DNA of 64,000 bases, from positions 34,857 to 98,856 of the forward strand of contig CAMBDA010000005.1 in assembly GCA_945865175.1 (NCBI GenBank), in the 5' to 3' direction. Made by a program: the position numbers and the translations under genes. Positions 43,242 through 51,441 of the stretch are shown in pieces. The notes under the pieces were generated by a model. It did not search any database. It saw only the letters and a program-made list of their open reading frames with translations, and was not told where the DNA came from. Within the stretch, counting starts at the first letter, position 1. Each line of letters opens with the position of its first letter. Origin of the DNA: an uncultured Prevotellaceae bacterium. GTDB lineage: Bacteria; Bacteroidota; Bacteroidia; Bacteroidales; Bacteroidaceae.

Positions 43242-43274
43242 TCCTTTAGATTACTTTTTTCAAAAACAATACGT

Positions 43275-43799
43275 TCATTCGGCCCGCTCATAGAGCTGGG
43301 AAAGCATTTCCATCCATCGGGTGATGGGTGTGATGGCTTCGCATGTCTGTTGGGAGGGAGACTGCCCTTTCATCTTGAGCAGGGTGAAACCATAAATGGC
43401 CTCCAGGCAGTTCTCCACCTCATTGCGTGCCTTGTCTCCTCCGTGGGCGCGCAAGGCCACGATGTTGGGCAATGCCTTGTAGTAACAGGCATGATAGGTT
43501 GCCTGCTTGGTGTCCTGCATCAGTTCACAATGGCGGTCATAGAGCAATGCAAGTGTGGCCTTCACTACTTGCACATGCCCTTTTTCCTGGCAGCCTTCCT
43601 CCTTCATCATCCTTATGAGAGCCGCATACCATTCGTATGCTTCCTGTTTCAGGGTTTCCTCATAGCCAAACCTGGCCAGATAGGAACGTTCCACCTGCTC
43701 CATGTCCAATTGGCAGGCCCTGAGCATGTCTTCTACTTGAAACATGTAGATGATATAGGCCGTAATGTTCTCTTTCCTGAGTTTCTTTGCTATGTACAT
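43275..43799 (-). CDS. DUF4924 family protein
   Basis: 174 residues, soluble and helical, starting MYIAKKLRKENITAYIIYMFQVEDMLRAC. It matches a conserved Bacteroidota family of unknown function (DUF4924). Start and stop overlap the LysE gene by one base (TGATG), so the two are coupled. Confidence 0.78.
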   Translation of the reverse strand: MYIAKKLRKENITAYIIYMFQVEDMLRACQLDMEQVERSYLARFGYEETLKQEAYEWYAALIRMMKEEGCQEKGHVQVVKATLALLYDRHCELMQDTKQATYHACYYKALPNIVALRAHGGDKARNEVENCLEAIYGFTLLKMKGQSPSQQTCEAITPITRWMEMLSQLYERAE

Positions 43800-44455
43800 C
43801 AGATGTAATTCAGCTTAAAACATAATGTGAAAATGACCCCTACAACCGAGGCTACCATCACCACGATTCCGATGATTCGGTTGATGCGCCCGATGGTCTG
43901 CATCTGGAAACTGTTTCTCACCTTGTTTATCATGTGGGTGAGACCGCCCCACCACAGCAAGGCTCCGCCTAGCAGGCTGATGATACCGATAAACTGTTCC
44001 ACCGGCTGGTCGATGACGACAAATTCGAATCTGGCAAAGAGGGCCAGAAAAAGCAGGATGATGAGTGGGTTGCTCAGTGTTACCAGAAAACCCGTGAACA
44101 TGTTGCTCATCAGGCTTCCACGGTTCTTTCCTGCTGGAACCTGTGAGGGCTTGGAACGGAGGGTGTACCATCCGAAGAAGAACAGCAGGATGCTTCCGCC
44201 CAGTTTCAGATAAAACAACGTGGAGGGCTTCTCTACCCATTCCAACACCATACTCATGCCCCAAAGGGTGATGGTGGCATATATCAGGTCGCTCAAGGCG
44301 GCACCTACACCCGTGGCAAAGCCGAACCACAGGCCTTTGTTCAGGGTGCGTCGCACCGTGAGCACGCCCACTGGTCCCATCGGTGCGCTGGCAATGATGC
44401 CTATAAGCATGCCGTTTATCATTATATTCAGTGTCGTAATCGGATCTATCATCAT
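43799..44455 (-). CDS. LysE-family exporter
   Basis: 218 residues with six hydrophobic segments. The N-terminal signature GIIASAPMGPVGVLTVRRTLNKG and the later FLVTLSNPLIILLFLALFARF are typical of the LysE/RhtB amino-acid exporter family. The substrate is unknown. It is the first gene of the minus-strand run LysE-DUF4924-prfC-sua5-clc. Confidence 0.85.
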   Translation of the reverse strand: MMIDPITTLNIMINGMLIGIIASAPMGPVGVLTVRRTLNKGLWFGFATGVGAALSDLIYATITLWGMSMVLEWVEKPSTLFYLKLGGSILLFFFGWYTLRSKPSQVPAGKNRGSLMSNMFTGFLVTLSNPLIILLFLALFARFEFVVIDQPVEQFIGIISLLGGALLWWGGLTHMINKVRNSFQMQTIGRINRIIGIVVMVASVVGVIFTLCFKLNYI

Positions 44456-44509
44456 AATTGCTGCAAAATTCGGTATTTTTTTTCACTTTTCATATTTTTT
44501 TGAAGAAAA

Positions 44510-44542
44510 TTTGTGTTTTATGAAATGATTTGTTTACCTTTG
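44510..44542 (+). promoter_or_regulatory. Promoter of the ROK kinase gene
   Basis: TTTG (44510-44513), 21-bp spacer, TACCTTTG (44535-44542); the leader is ~90 nt. Confidence 0.8.
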
Positions 44543-44639
44543 TGCTTGTCAACGCATGGAAACGGCTCCAAAATGCGATTGAAACGATGAAAAGACGAAC
44601 AACAGTATTTATTATCAAAATAACAATTTCAATTATATC

Positions 44640-45602
44640 ATGGAAAGAAAACCTTATGTGATTGGTTTGGACCTTGGAGGTACAAACTCAGTGTTCGGAA
44701 TCGTGGACGGAAAGGCCAATGTGGTTGCCAGTGTGTCTGTGAAGACCAAGGGACATGGCACTGCTGAGCAATATGTGGCAGATTGCTGTGAGGCATTGAA
44801 ACCCATCATTGAGCAGGTGGGCGGTATCGACAAGATTCAGGCTATGGGTATTGGTGCCCCCAATGGAAACTACTATAGCGGAAGTGTGGAGAATGCTCCC
44901 AATCTGGAGTGGCCCGGAATTGTGCCGCTGGCTAAAATGTTTGAGGAACGGTTGGGATTACCCGTTGCGCTCACCAACGATGCCAATGCTGCTGCTATCG
45001 GTGAAATGACATACGGCGTGGCCAAGGGAATGAAGAACTTCATCATGATTACCTTGGGCACAGGCCTTGGCAGCGGTATCGTGGTCAATGGCCAGCTGGT
45101 ATATGGCTGCGATGGCTTTGCCGGTGAGCTGGGACATGTGGTCATCGACCGAGGCGAACATGCCCGTGAATGTGGTTGCGGACGCAAGGGTTGCATTGAG
45201 GCCTACTGCAGTGCGACGGGTATGGTGAGAACAGCCTTGGAATGGATGGCCATTCGCAATACGCCCTCTACGCTGCGCGACATCCCCACCGGTGAACTGG
45301 AAGCCAAGGATATCAGCATTGCTGCCAGTCAGGGCGACAAGTTGGCCAAGGAAATTATGGACTATACGGGTGAACTGCTGGGCAAGGCTTGTGCAGACTT
45401 TGCCAACTTCTGCAGCCCCGAGGCTTTTGTGTTCTTTGGCGGTCCCACCAAGGCTGGTGACCTGCTGATGGAGCCTGTACGCAAGGCCTACGACGAAAAT
45501 GTGCTCTTCAACTATAAGGGCAAGGCCAAACTCATTATCTCCGGCCTTGATGGCGCCAGCGCTGCTGTCCTGGGTGCCAGTGCACTGGGCTGGGAGCTGT
45601 AG
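44640..45602 (+). CDS. ROK-family glucokinase
   Basis: 320 residues. ATP-binding IGLDLGGTNSVFGIVD at residues ~8-23, then LTNDANAAAIGEMTYG with the catalytic Asp, TLGTGLGSGIVVNG, GELGHVVID and the ROK zinc motif CGCGRKGCIEAYCS. It phosphorylates glucose (or a related hexose) in the cytoplasm. A single-gene unit with its own promoter and terminator. Confidence 0.9.
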   Translation: MERKPYVIGLDLGGTNSVFGIVDGKANVVASVSVKTKGHGTAEQYVADCCEALKPIIEQVGGIDKIQAMGIGAPNGNYYSGSVENAPNLEWPGIVPLAKMFEERLGLPVALTNDANAAAIGEMTYGVAKGMKNFIMITLGTGLGSGIVVNGQLVYGCDGFAGELGHVVIDRGEHARECGCGRKGCIEAYCSATGMVRTALEWMAIRNTPSTLRDIPTGELEAKDISIAASQGDKLAKEIMDYTGELLGKACADFANFCSPEAFVFFGGPTKAGDLLMEPVRKAYDENVLFNYKGKAKLIISGLDGASAAVLGASALGWEL

Positions 45603-45633
45603 TCTTACATCTCTTGCATAATTAACAGAACCT

Positions 45634-45668
45634 GCCCCTCATGACAATCTAATCGTGAGGGGCTTCTG
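45634..45668 (+). terminator. Terminator after the ROK kinase
   Basis: GCCCCTCA/TGAGGGGC stem (8 bp) with a 14-nt loop, then TTCTGT. Confidence 0.6.
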
Positions 45669-45794
45669 TATGCTTCCTGGTATGTTATAATGTGGAAAAG
45701 CGAATTTTTGCAGAGATGTTAAAAAATCGTGGCGGGTTACACAATAAAAGCGTGGGCTTGTCCGTTCTTAAAATGAAAATGAACATAAATATTC

Positions 45795-45920
45795 ATGCCT
45801 ATGAATCAGACTTTACCTCTTTATCCCTTTGTCGGGTTTCATCCCAGTCAGGCCCTTTTGGCCAAAATCCGTGAGTTTGCACGCGCTTATCGTCCTAAGA
45901 CAGAAATCCCGCTCTGCTGA
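45795..45920 (+). CDS. Small upstream ORF, 41 residues
   Basis: In the 320-bp gap between the ROK gene and rpe, ATG 45795 to TGA 45920 encodes a peptide with GFHPSQALLAKIREFARAYRP and a cysteine next to the stop. It ends 2 bp before the rpe ATG, so ribosomes leaving it could restart on rpe. I recognise no family. It could be a real small protein, a leader peptide or the worn-down end of a lost gene. Confidence 0.35.
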   Translation: MPMNQTLPLYPFVGFHPSQALLAKIREFARAYRPKTEIPLC

Positions 45921-45922
45921 TT

Positions 45923-46564
45923 ATGGTTGCACCTTCTTTGTTGTCGGCCGATTTTGGCAATCTGGAGTCTGAGATGCAATGGGTGAATGCCAGTCATGCA
46001 GAATGGTTGCATCTGGATGTGATGGATGGTGTATTTGTACCCAATATTTCTTTTGGCTTTCCTGTGCTCAAGCATGTGGCCAGATTGTGCACCAAACCGC
46101 TTGATGTTCATTTGATGGTAGTCCAGCCAGAAAAGTTTATACAGCAGGTGGCAGAATTGGGCGCGTTCCTGATGAGTGTTCATTATGAGGCCTGTACCCA
46201 TTTGAATCGTGTGATTGCGCAGATTCATGAGGCTGGCATGAAGGCTGGGGTGGTGCTTAATCCGTCTACGCCTGTGTGCATGCTTGAGGACGTGGTGTGT
46301 GATGTGGACGTGGTGATGCTGATGTCTGTAAACCCGGGCTTTGGCGGGCAGCGTTTTATACCTTCCACGATGTCCAAGCTTGCAAGGCTGCGCCGCCTGC
46401 TGGATGAATCCGGAAGCCATGCGCTGGTGGAAGTGGATGGTGGTGTCACGCTAGACAATGCATCCATGCTGCGCAAGGCTGGTGTGGATATGCTGGTGGC
46501 CGGCAGTTGTGTGTTCAGTGCACCCAGCCCCGTTGAGGCCTGCAATCAGCTTGCATCTTTGTGA
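45923..46564 (+). CDS. rpe: Ribulose-phosphate 3-epimerase
   Basis: 213 residues, TIM barrel: VAPSLLSADFGNLESEM, HLDVMDGVFVPNISFG, LDVHLMVVQPE, VMLMSVNPGFGGQRFI and VEVDGGVTLDN, all standard. It interconverts ribulose-5- and xylulose-5-phosphate in the pentose phosphate pathway. Its stop overlaps the comEC start (GTGA). Confidence 0.96.
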   Translation: MVAPSLLSADFGNLESEMQWVNASHAEWLHLDVMDGVFVPNISFGFPVLKHVARLCTKPLDVHLMVVQPEKFIQQVAELGAFLMSVHYEACTHLNRVIAQIHEAGMKAGVVLNPSTPVCMLEDVVCDVDVVMLMSVNPGFGGQRFIPSTMSKLARLRRLLDESGSHALVEVDGGVTLDNASMLRKAGVDMLVAGSCVFSAPSPVEACNQLASL

Positions 46565-47736
46565 TTGCCGTTCGTCAGCCCCTGCTAGCCCCTGCTTTTG
46601 CCCTGATTTGTGGTGTCGCATTGGGGGATAGACTGCCGCTTCGGACCTCCCTCATGTGTGTATGCGCCGTGTTGTTGGTGTGCGTGCCCTGTACGCTTCG
46701 TTGGCGCTTCTTGCGGGAATGGGTGGTGATGTTGCTATGGCTGATGGCCGGGTTGTTGCGTGTGGGCATTGTAGCAGATTACGCTCCTCGCCTGGTGGAG
46801 AACGTGCGGCCAGTGGCAGTACAATGTTCGCAGGTGCTGACCCGTCGTTTGCAACATGCGGGCGTGAACGATGAGTCGCTTGGACTTACGGCCTCTTTGC
46901 TGATAGGGCGCAGGGATTTGCTCCCGCATGGCAAACGTGAGGCGTTCCGGCAGACAGGAACAGCCCATCTGCTGGCCTTGAGCGGCATGCATCTGGGTGT
47001 GTTGTATGCGTTAATCAATCTTTTGATTGTAAGGTGGGTGCGTTACGGACGCTGGAGATGGTACTTCCTGCCTGTAGTGTTGTCAATCGTATGGGGGTAT
47101 GTCTGCGTGGCAGGTGCTCCCCAGTCGCTTGTCAGGGCCGCCATTATGGTGTCTATGCTGTGTGTGTCGTCGTTTGCTTCACGCAGCGTGGACTTGCTTC
47201 ATCTGCTGTGCCTGTCTGCCATTCTGATGCTGTTGTACAGTCCGGATAATCTTTGGGACATTGGTTTCCAACTTTCCTTTGTGGCCGTCTTCTTTATTGC
47301 CATATTGTATGTCCCTCTTTCGAAAGTCATTCTTATCAGAAACAGGTTGTTGCGGTGGGGTGTAAGGCTGTTGCTCTTGTCTGTGGTGGCCCAGCTGGCC
47401 ACTGCGCCCTTGAGTATCTATTGGTTTCATACATTTCCGGCTGCAGGATTTCTGGCCAGTATGGTGATGGTACCGCTTGTGAGCTTGCTGTTGTATGTGG
47501 GGGTGGCAGTGCTCCTGTTTCCTTTTTCACCTGTGGGATGGGTAGCCGACCAGCTTGCGCAGGTCATCTTGTGGTGTAGCGATCGTATGCAGGTGCTCAC
47601 GTTCTTCACAATCCACCATCTTTATCCGTCCCTGTTCTCGGTGGCACTCATGTATTTGAGCCTGTTGCTGTTTACCCTCAGGATGAGACGGCATTTGTCG
47701 GTCATCCCTTTCCGCCATTCGTCTCCTTTCCTTTAG
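46561..47736 (+). CDS. comEC: ComEC/Rec2-family DNA-uptake channel protein, short form
   Basis: 391 residues from a GTG that overlaps the rpe stop. The central competence domain is present: LTASLLIGRRDLLP, HLLALSGMHLGVLYALI, GAPQSLVRAAIMVSML and DIGFQLSFVAVFFIAILY, with about ten membrane helices. The N-terminal DUF4131/OB-fold part is reduced to two helices and the C-terminal metallo-beta-lactamase domain is absent; full ComEC proteins are 600-800 residues. It would form the inner-membrane channel for single-stranded DNA. Its last 4 bp overlap the convergent sigma-factor gene. Confidence 0.82.
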   Translation: MIAVRQPLLAPAFALICGVALGDRLPLRTSLMCVCAVLLVCVPCTLRWRFLREWVVMLLWLMAGLLRVGIVADYAPRLVENVRPVAVQCSQVLTRRLQHAGVNDESLGLTASLLIGRRDLLPHGKREAFRQTGTAHLLALSGMHLGVLYALINLLIVRWVRYGRWRWYFLPVVLSIVWGYVCVAGAPQSLVRAAIMVSMLCVSSFASRSVDLLHLLCLSAILMLLYSPDNLWDIGFQLSFVAVFFIAILYVPLSKVILIRNRLLRWGVRLLLLSVVAQLATAPLSIYWFHTFPAAGFLASMVMVPLVSLLLYVGVAVLLFPFSPVGWVADQLAQVILWCSDRMQVLTFFTIHHLYPSLFSVALMYLSLLLFTLRMRRHLSVIPFRHSSPFL

Positions 47737-48323
47737 CCGACAAGGTCAAGCTCGTGTTTCTTCATCATTTTGCGAAGGTTGATGATGGCATAGCGCATTC
47801 GGCCCAGTGCCGTGTTGATGCTGATGCCTTTTTTCTCGGCAATCTCGCGGTATGACAGGTTCTTATAAAAGCGTAGGTTGATGATTTCCTGCTGAGGCAG
47901 GGGCAGATAGGACAGCATCTTCTTGAGCAATGCTCGGTTTTGATGCTCTATGATGCACCTTTCGTGACCTTCGTCGATGTAGGAGGGATCATTCAGCAAC
48001 TCTTTCTTGATACATTCCTGTGATGTCAGGATGAGTGGAGCCGATTTCCGGGCATAGTCTATGGCCAGGTTGTGGGATATACGGATAAGCCATGCTCCGA
48101 AGTCACCTGTGTGCTGGTAGCGATGACTGCGGATGGCAGCGATAGCCCTTGTGAATGTTTCCTGAAGGATGTCTTCTGCATCATCGGTGCGCTTCATCAG
48201 GAAGAGAGAGTAGGCATATACTGTATCACTGTATCGACCCAGAAGGACATCGAATGCTTCGTCTGTGCCGTTTTCGTACAATTGGACCAACGCATAGTCG
48301 GTCATTGTGCTAAGCTTGTTCAT
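47733..48323 (-). CDS. Sigma-70 family (ECF-type) RNA polymerase sigma factor
   Basis: 196 residues. Region 2: DAEDILQETFTRAIAAI and WLIRISHNLAIDYAR; region 4: LPLPQQEIINLRFYKNLSYREIAEKKGISINTALGRMRYAIINLRK. No anti-sigma or receptor gene adjoins it, so it is an orphan. ATG 48305 (MTDYALVQ) is a possible alternative start. No consensus house-keeping promoter is obvious upstream. Confidence 0.88.
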   Translation of the reverse strand: MNKLSTMTDYALVQLYENGTDEAFDVLLGRYSDTVYAYSLFLMKRTDDAEDILQETFTRAIAAIRSHRYQHTGDFGAWLIRISHNLAIDYARKSAPLILTSQECIKKELLNDPSYIDEGHERCIIEHQNRALLKKMLSYLPLPQQEIINLRFYKNLSYREIAEKKGISINTALGRMRYAIINLRKMMKKHELDLVG

Positions 48324-48474
48324 TACGCTTAAATATTTGTAGTTTAGAGTAATGTTGTACGATAGGCAATCTTTTTATGATAGTTTATACGATGTTTTTT
48401 GTTTATTGTTGATGCAAAGGTAGGGAAAAAGCCTGACATGTGCAAGCTTTTTCCCCCAATTTTTATGGTATCGC

Positions 48475-49449
48475 CTACTCTGCGTGACATCCCTCCAAAT
48501 GACATCCACGCAGAAAATCTGCAACGGACATGCGCTTTTTGCCCGCGATCTGTAGCTCTTCCAGCTGCAGCCAGCCATCGCTGAGCGCTATTTGCAGATA
48601 GGTCTTCCCGTCGGTCTGGATGGTTCCTGGCTCGGCTGCAGGTGCTTTTTGCTGGCTGCAAGAGGTGCGGTAGATTTTAAGTGTGCAGCGTTTTCCGTCG
48701 GGGTACACAATATCTGTCCATGCAGCGGGATAGGGACTTAAGCCTCTTACCATGTTGTGGGCTTGAAGGGTGGTGAGGTCTTTCCATTGCAGGTGACAGT
48801 TGTCGCGGAATATCTTGGGCGCATGGCGCAACGGCTCGTTGGTGAGGAACTGGTCTTGCGGAATGGCCTTGGCCTTTCCCTCGGCAATCAGGTCGATGGT
48901 CTGCATGACCAGTGAAGCTCCATCTACCATGAGCTTGTCGTGGACATCCCCTGCGTTGTCTGTGTCAAGAATGGGGACGCGCTGTTGCAGGATGATGCGT
49001 CCGGTGTCGATGTCGTGATCTAGAAAGAATGTGGTGATGCCCGTTTCCTTGTCGCCATGGATGACGGCCCAGTTGATGGGAGCGGCACCTCGGTATTGGG
49101 GCAGGAGTGCAGCGTGGAGATTGAAGGTTCCCAAGGGAGGCATTGACCATACCACCTCGGGTAGCATGCGGAAGGCAACCACTACCTGAAGGTCGGCTTT
49201 CAGGGCACTTAGCTGGTCAAGGAAACTTTCGTCCTTCAGCTTTTCAGGCTGCAACACGGGTATGCCATGGTTTGTAGCATATTGCTTTACCGGGCTGCTC
49301 TGCAGAATCTCATGGTGCCGCCCGATGGCTTTGTCGGGCATGGTGACCACGCCTACCACATTGTAGCCTTCTTCCACAAGCCGACGCAGTGTTTCCACTG
49401 CAAAATCCGGCGTGCCCATATATACGATTCTTAATGTTTTGTTCGTCAT
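48475..49449 (-). CDS. fmt: Methionyl-tRNA formyltransferase
   Basis: 324 residues. RIVYMGTPDFAVETLRRL at the start, LHAALLPQYRGAAPINWAVIHGDKETGIT with the folate-binding and catalytic residues, and LDHDIDTG, all standard. It formylates initiator Met-tRNA. It is divergent from the DHH gene with overlapping promoters. Confidence 0.96.
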   Translation of the reverse strand: MTNKTLRIVYMGTPDFAVETLRRLVEEGYNVVGVVTMPDKAIGRHHEILQSSPVKQYATNHGIPVLQPEKLKDESFLDQLSALKADLQVVVAFRMLPEVVWSMPPLGTFNLHAALLPQYRGAAPINWAVIHGDKETGITTFFLDHDIDTGRIILQQRVPILDTDNAGDVHDKLMVDGASLVMQTIDLIAEGKAKAIPQDQFLTNEPLRHAPKIFRDNCHLQWKDLTTLQAHNMVRGLSPYPAAWTDIVYPDGKRCTLKIYRTSCSQQKAPAAEPGTIQTDGKTYLQIALSDGWLQLEELQIAGKKRMSVADFLRGCHLEGCHAE

Positions 49450-49477
49450 TGTTGTGAGATAGTGTCTTTTTACGGTG

Positions 49478-49485
49478 CAAAATTA
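49478..49485 (-). promoter_or_regulatory. -7 box for fmt
   Basis: TAATTTTG on the minus strand, 28 bp before the ATG; the DHH promoter begins 10 bp away on the other strand. Confidence 0.65.
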
Positions 49486-49494
49486 CGGATAATA

Positions 49495-49526
49495 TTTGGA
49501 AAAACCATTCAAAAGCCGTTATTTTG
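49495..49526 (+). promoter_or_regulatory. Promoter of the DHH phosphoesterase gene
   Basis: TTTG (49495-49498), 20-bp spacer, TTATTTTG (49519-49526; one mismatch to TAnnTTTG). Confidence 0.6.
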
Positions 49527-49557
49527 CACTCCCAAAATAGAAAACGACATTGACAAT

Positions 49558-50592
49558 ATGATAGAAATTCTGAAAAATGAAGAGCAGAATCGCCTGAATC
49601 GGTTGATTGATTCGGCAGAAAGGGTGGTGGTGTGTGTACACGTCGGGCCAGATGGTGATGCCATAGGCTCGGCTCTGGCCATGCAGAGCATACTGCGCCG
49701 CAGAGGCAAGCAGGTAAGTGTGGTGGCACCCAACCGTTTTCCCGACAATTTGCTGTGGTTGCCGGGAGCGGGTGACGTTCGTGTGTATTCACCCAGTGAT
49801 ACGTCTTTGAAGGACCTGCTCCATCAGGCGCAGCTTTTCTTGGTCCTTGATTTGAACGAGCCAAGCAGGATGAGGGAGATGGAGGAGGATGTGATGTCCT
49901 GTTCTGCTCCCAAGGTAATGCTTGACCATCATCTCAACCCCTCCCCGGTATGGGATATGGCTGTGAGCAGGCCTGAAATGTGTGCAACAGGGGAGGTGAT
50001 TTGCCATTTGGCGGCCCAGATGGGCTGGACAGCAGACATGCGGCAGGAAGAGGCAGTCTGCCTTTACACCTCGATGATGTGCGACACGGGGGCTTTCACC
50101 TACAACAGCAACCGCGCAGAGGTATATGACTGCATCAGTATGCTACTGCGATATGGCATCGACAAGGACCGCATTTATCGCAATGTGTTCTGGACAGCTA
50201 CGGTAGGGCGCATGAGACTGATGGGATATATGCTCTATGCGAAAACGGAGGTCTTTCCGCACTCCCATGCAGCCATCATAACGCTAACCAATGCGGAGCG
50301 CCGACGCTTCAATACCAAGAACGGGGATACAGAAGGCTTTGTCAATATGCCGTTGCAGATACAGGGCATCAAGCTGAGCATCTTCCTGGCCGAGGACACT
50401 GAGCAGCCCGGAGTCGTGAAGGTGAGCTTGAGAAGTGTGGATGATTTCCCGTGCAACGAAATGTCGGCTGAGTTCTTTAATGGTGGTGGCCACAAGAATG
50501 CCAGTGGAGGCAGACTCTATTGTACGATGGAAGAGGCCGTACAGGTGGCGCGAAAGTCCATCCAGGCCTATCTGCATCTCCTCAAGGAATAG
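49558..50592 (+). CDS. DHH-family phosphoesterase, NrnA-like
   Basis: 344 residues. The DHH domain shows VVVCVHVGPDGDAIGSALAM (metal Asp), LVLDLNEPSRM and KVMLDHHLNPSP (the DHH motif); the C-terminal DHHA1 domain ends with FNGGGHKNASGG. Such enzymes degrade nano-RNA or cyclic-dinucleotide breakdown products (pAp, pApA). Whether it also acts on c-di-AMP products cannot be read off. ATG 49558 is used because the 32 open codons upstream include the promoter itself. Confidence 0.9.
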   Translation: MIEILKNEEQNRLNRLIDSAERVVVCVHVGPDGDAIGSALAMQSILRRRGKQVSVVAPNRFPDNLLWLPGAGDVRVYSPSDTSLKDLLHQAQLFLVLDLNEPSRMREMEEDVMSCSAPKVMLDHHLNPSPVWDMAVSRPEMCATGEVICHLAAQMGWTADMRQEEAVCLYTSMMCDTGAFTYNSNRAEVYDCISMLLRYGIDKDRIYRNVFWTATVGRMRLMGYMLYAKTEVFPHSHAAIITLTNAERRRFNTKNGDTEGFVNMPLQIQGIKLSIFLAEDTEQPGVVKVSLRSVDDFPCNEMSAEFFNGGGHKNASGGRLYCTMEEAVQVARKSIQAYLHLLKE

Positions 50593-50711
50593 GGCCGGCT
50601 GTCATTCCGATGTGAATCGGCATGATGGATGGAAATGACTTCCAAATCGTAATATTTTATAAAACGCCCAAAATATTCAACCAAAACGGTCTACAATCCG
50701 CTTTTTATTCA

Positions 50712-50719
50712 TACCTTTG
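50712..50719 (+). promoter_or_regulatory. -7 box for the DUF4827 gene
   Basis: TACCTTTG, 11 bp before the first ATG (50731), so the leader is at most ~6 nt from that ATG. Confidence 0.65.
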
Positions 50720-50730
50720 TCGAAAATTAG

Positions 50731-51435
50731 ATGATTATGATCAAGAAATATCCGTGGCTGTGTGTGGCATTGTGCCTTTCGGGGATAACTTTCATCTCAT
50801 GTAACGATGATGAAACCTATGCTGAGCAGAAGGAAAAAGAGCGCAAGGCTATTGACGCCTTCATCAAGCGCGATGTGTTGTTGCTGGATTCACAAGGCGA
50901 CTCGCTCTGCTATGTGGGGAAAATCAATGTCATTTCGGAAGCCGAGTTTATGATGGATAGCATAACTGACCTGGAAAAGAATGAATACGTGATGTTCAGC
51001 GGTTCAGGTGTGTACATGCAGATTGTGCGCAGGGGCGTGGGAGAACCACTGCAAAGCGGACAGAGCAAGCGGGTGATAAACCGCTATTTTGAATACAATA
51101 TCCTGGGCGATAGCCTGCAGACCACCAACCGTACGCCCTATTGGGCTACCAACCCGGAAATAATGGACGTTTCCAATAACAGCGGCACTATAAGCGCCAG
51201 CTTCAACACCACCATAAATGGAGGTGGGGCGATGTATATGGTGTACAATAAAACCAGTGTGCCCAGCGGGTGGCTTGTGCCGTTGAGCTATGTCAATCTG
51301 GGCCGTCAGGTGTCGGCCGAAGAGGGCATAGCCAAGGTGAGGCTGATTGTGCCTCATTCTCAGGGGCAGACTGATGCCACGAGCAATGTCTATCCATGCT
51401 TCTATGAAATCACCTATCAGGAAATGAGGGAATAA
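50731..51435 (+). CDS. DUF4827 lipoprotein
   Basis: 234 residues. A lipoprotein signal MIMIKKYPWLCVALCLSGITFISC (Cys24) precedes NDDETYAEQKEKERKAIDAFI, then a compact domain of the FKBP-like gliding/DUF4827 kind (VYMQIVRRGVGEPLQSGQ, VPSGWLVPLSYVNLG). Related proteins are envelope peptidyl-prolyl isomerase-like lipoproteins; activity here is unproven. HemW follows 6 bp later. Confidence 0.75.
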   Translation: MIMIKKYPWLCVALCLSGITFISCNDDETYAEQKEKERKAIDAFIKRDVLLLDSQGDSLCYVGKINVISEAEFMMDSITDLEKNEYVMFSGSGVYMQIVRRGVGEPLQSGQSKRVINRYFEYNILGDSLQTTNRTPYWATNPEIMDVSNNSGTISASFNTTINGGGAMYMVYNKTSVPSGWLVPLSYVNLGRQVSAEEGIAKVRLIVPHSQGQTDATSNVYPCFYEITYQEMRE

Positions 51436-51441
51436 GCAGGA

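Noticed and set aside
50601..50640. CCGAT/ATCGG hairpin after the DHH gene
   Set aside because: Five-bp stem without a T-run; not convincing as a terminator.
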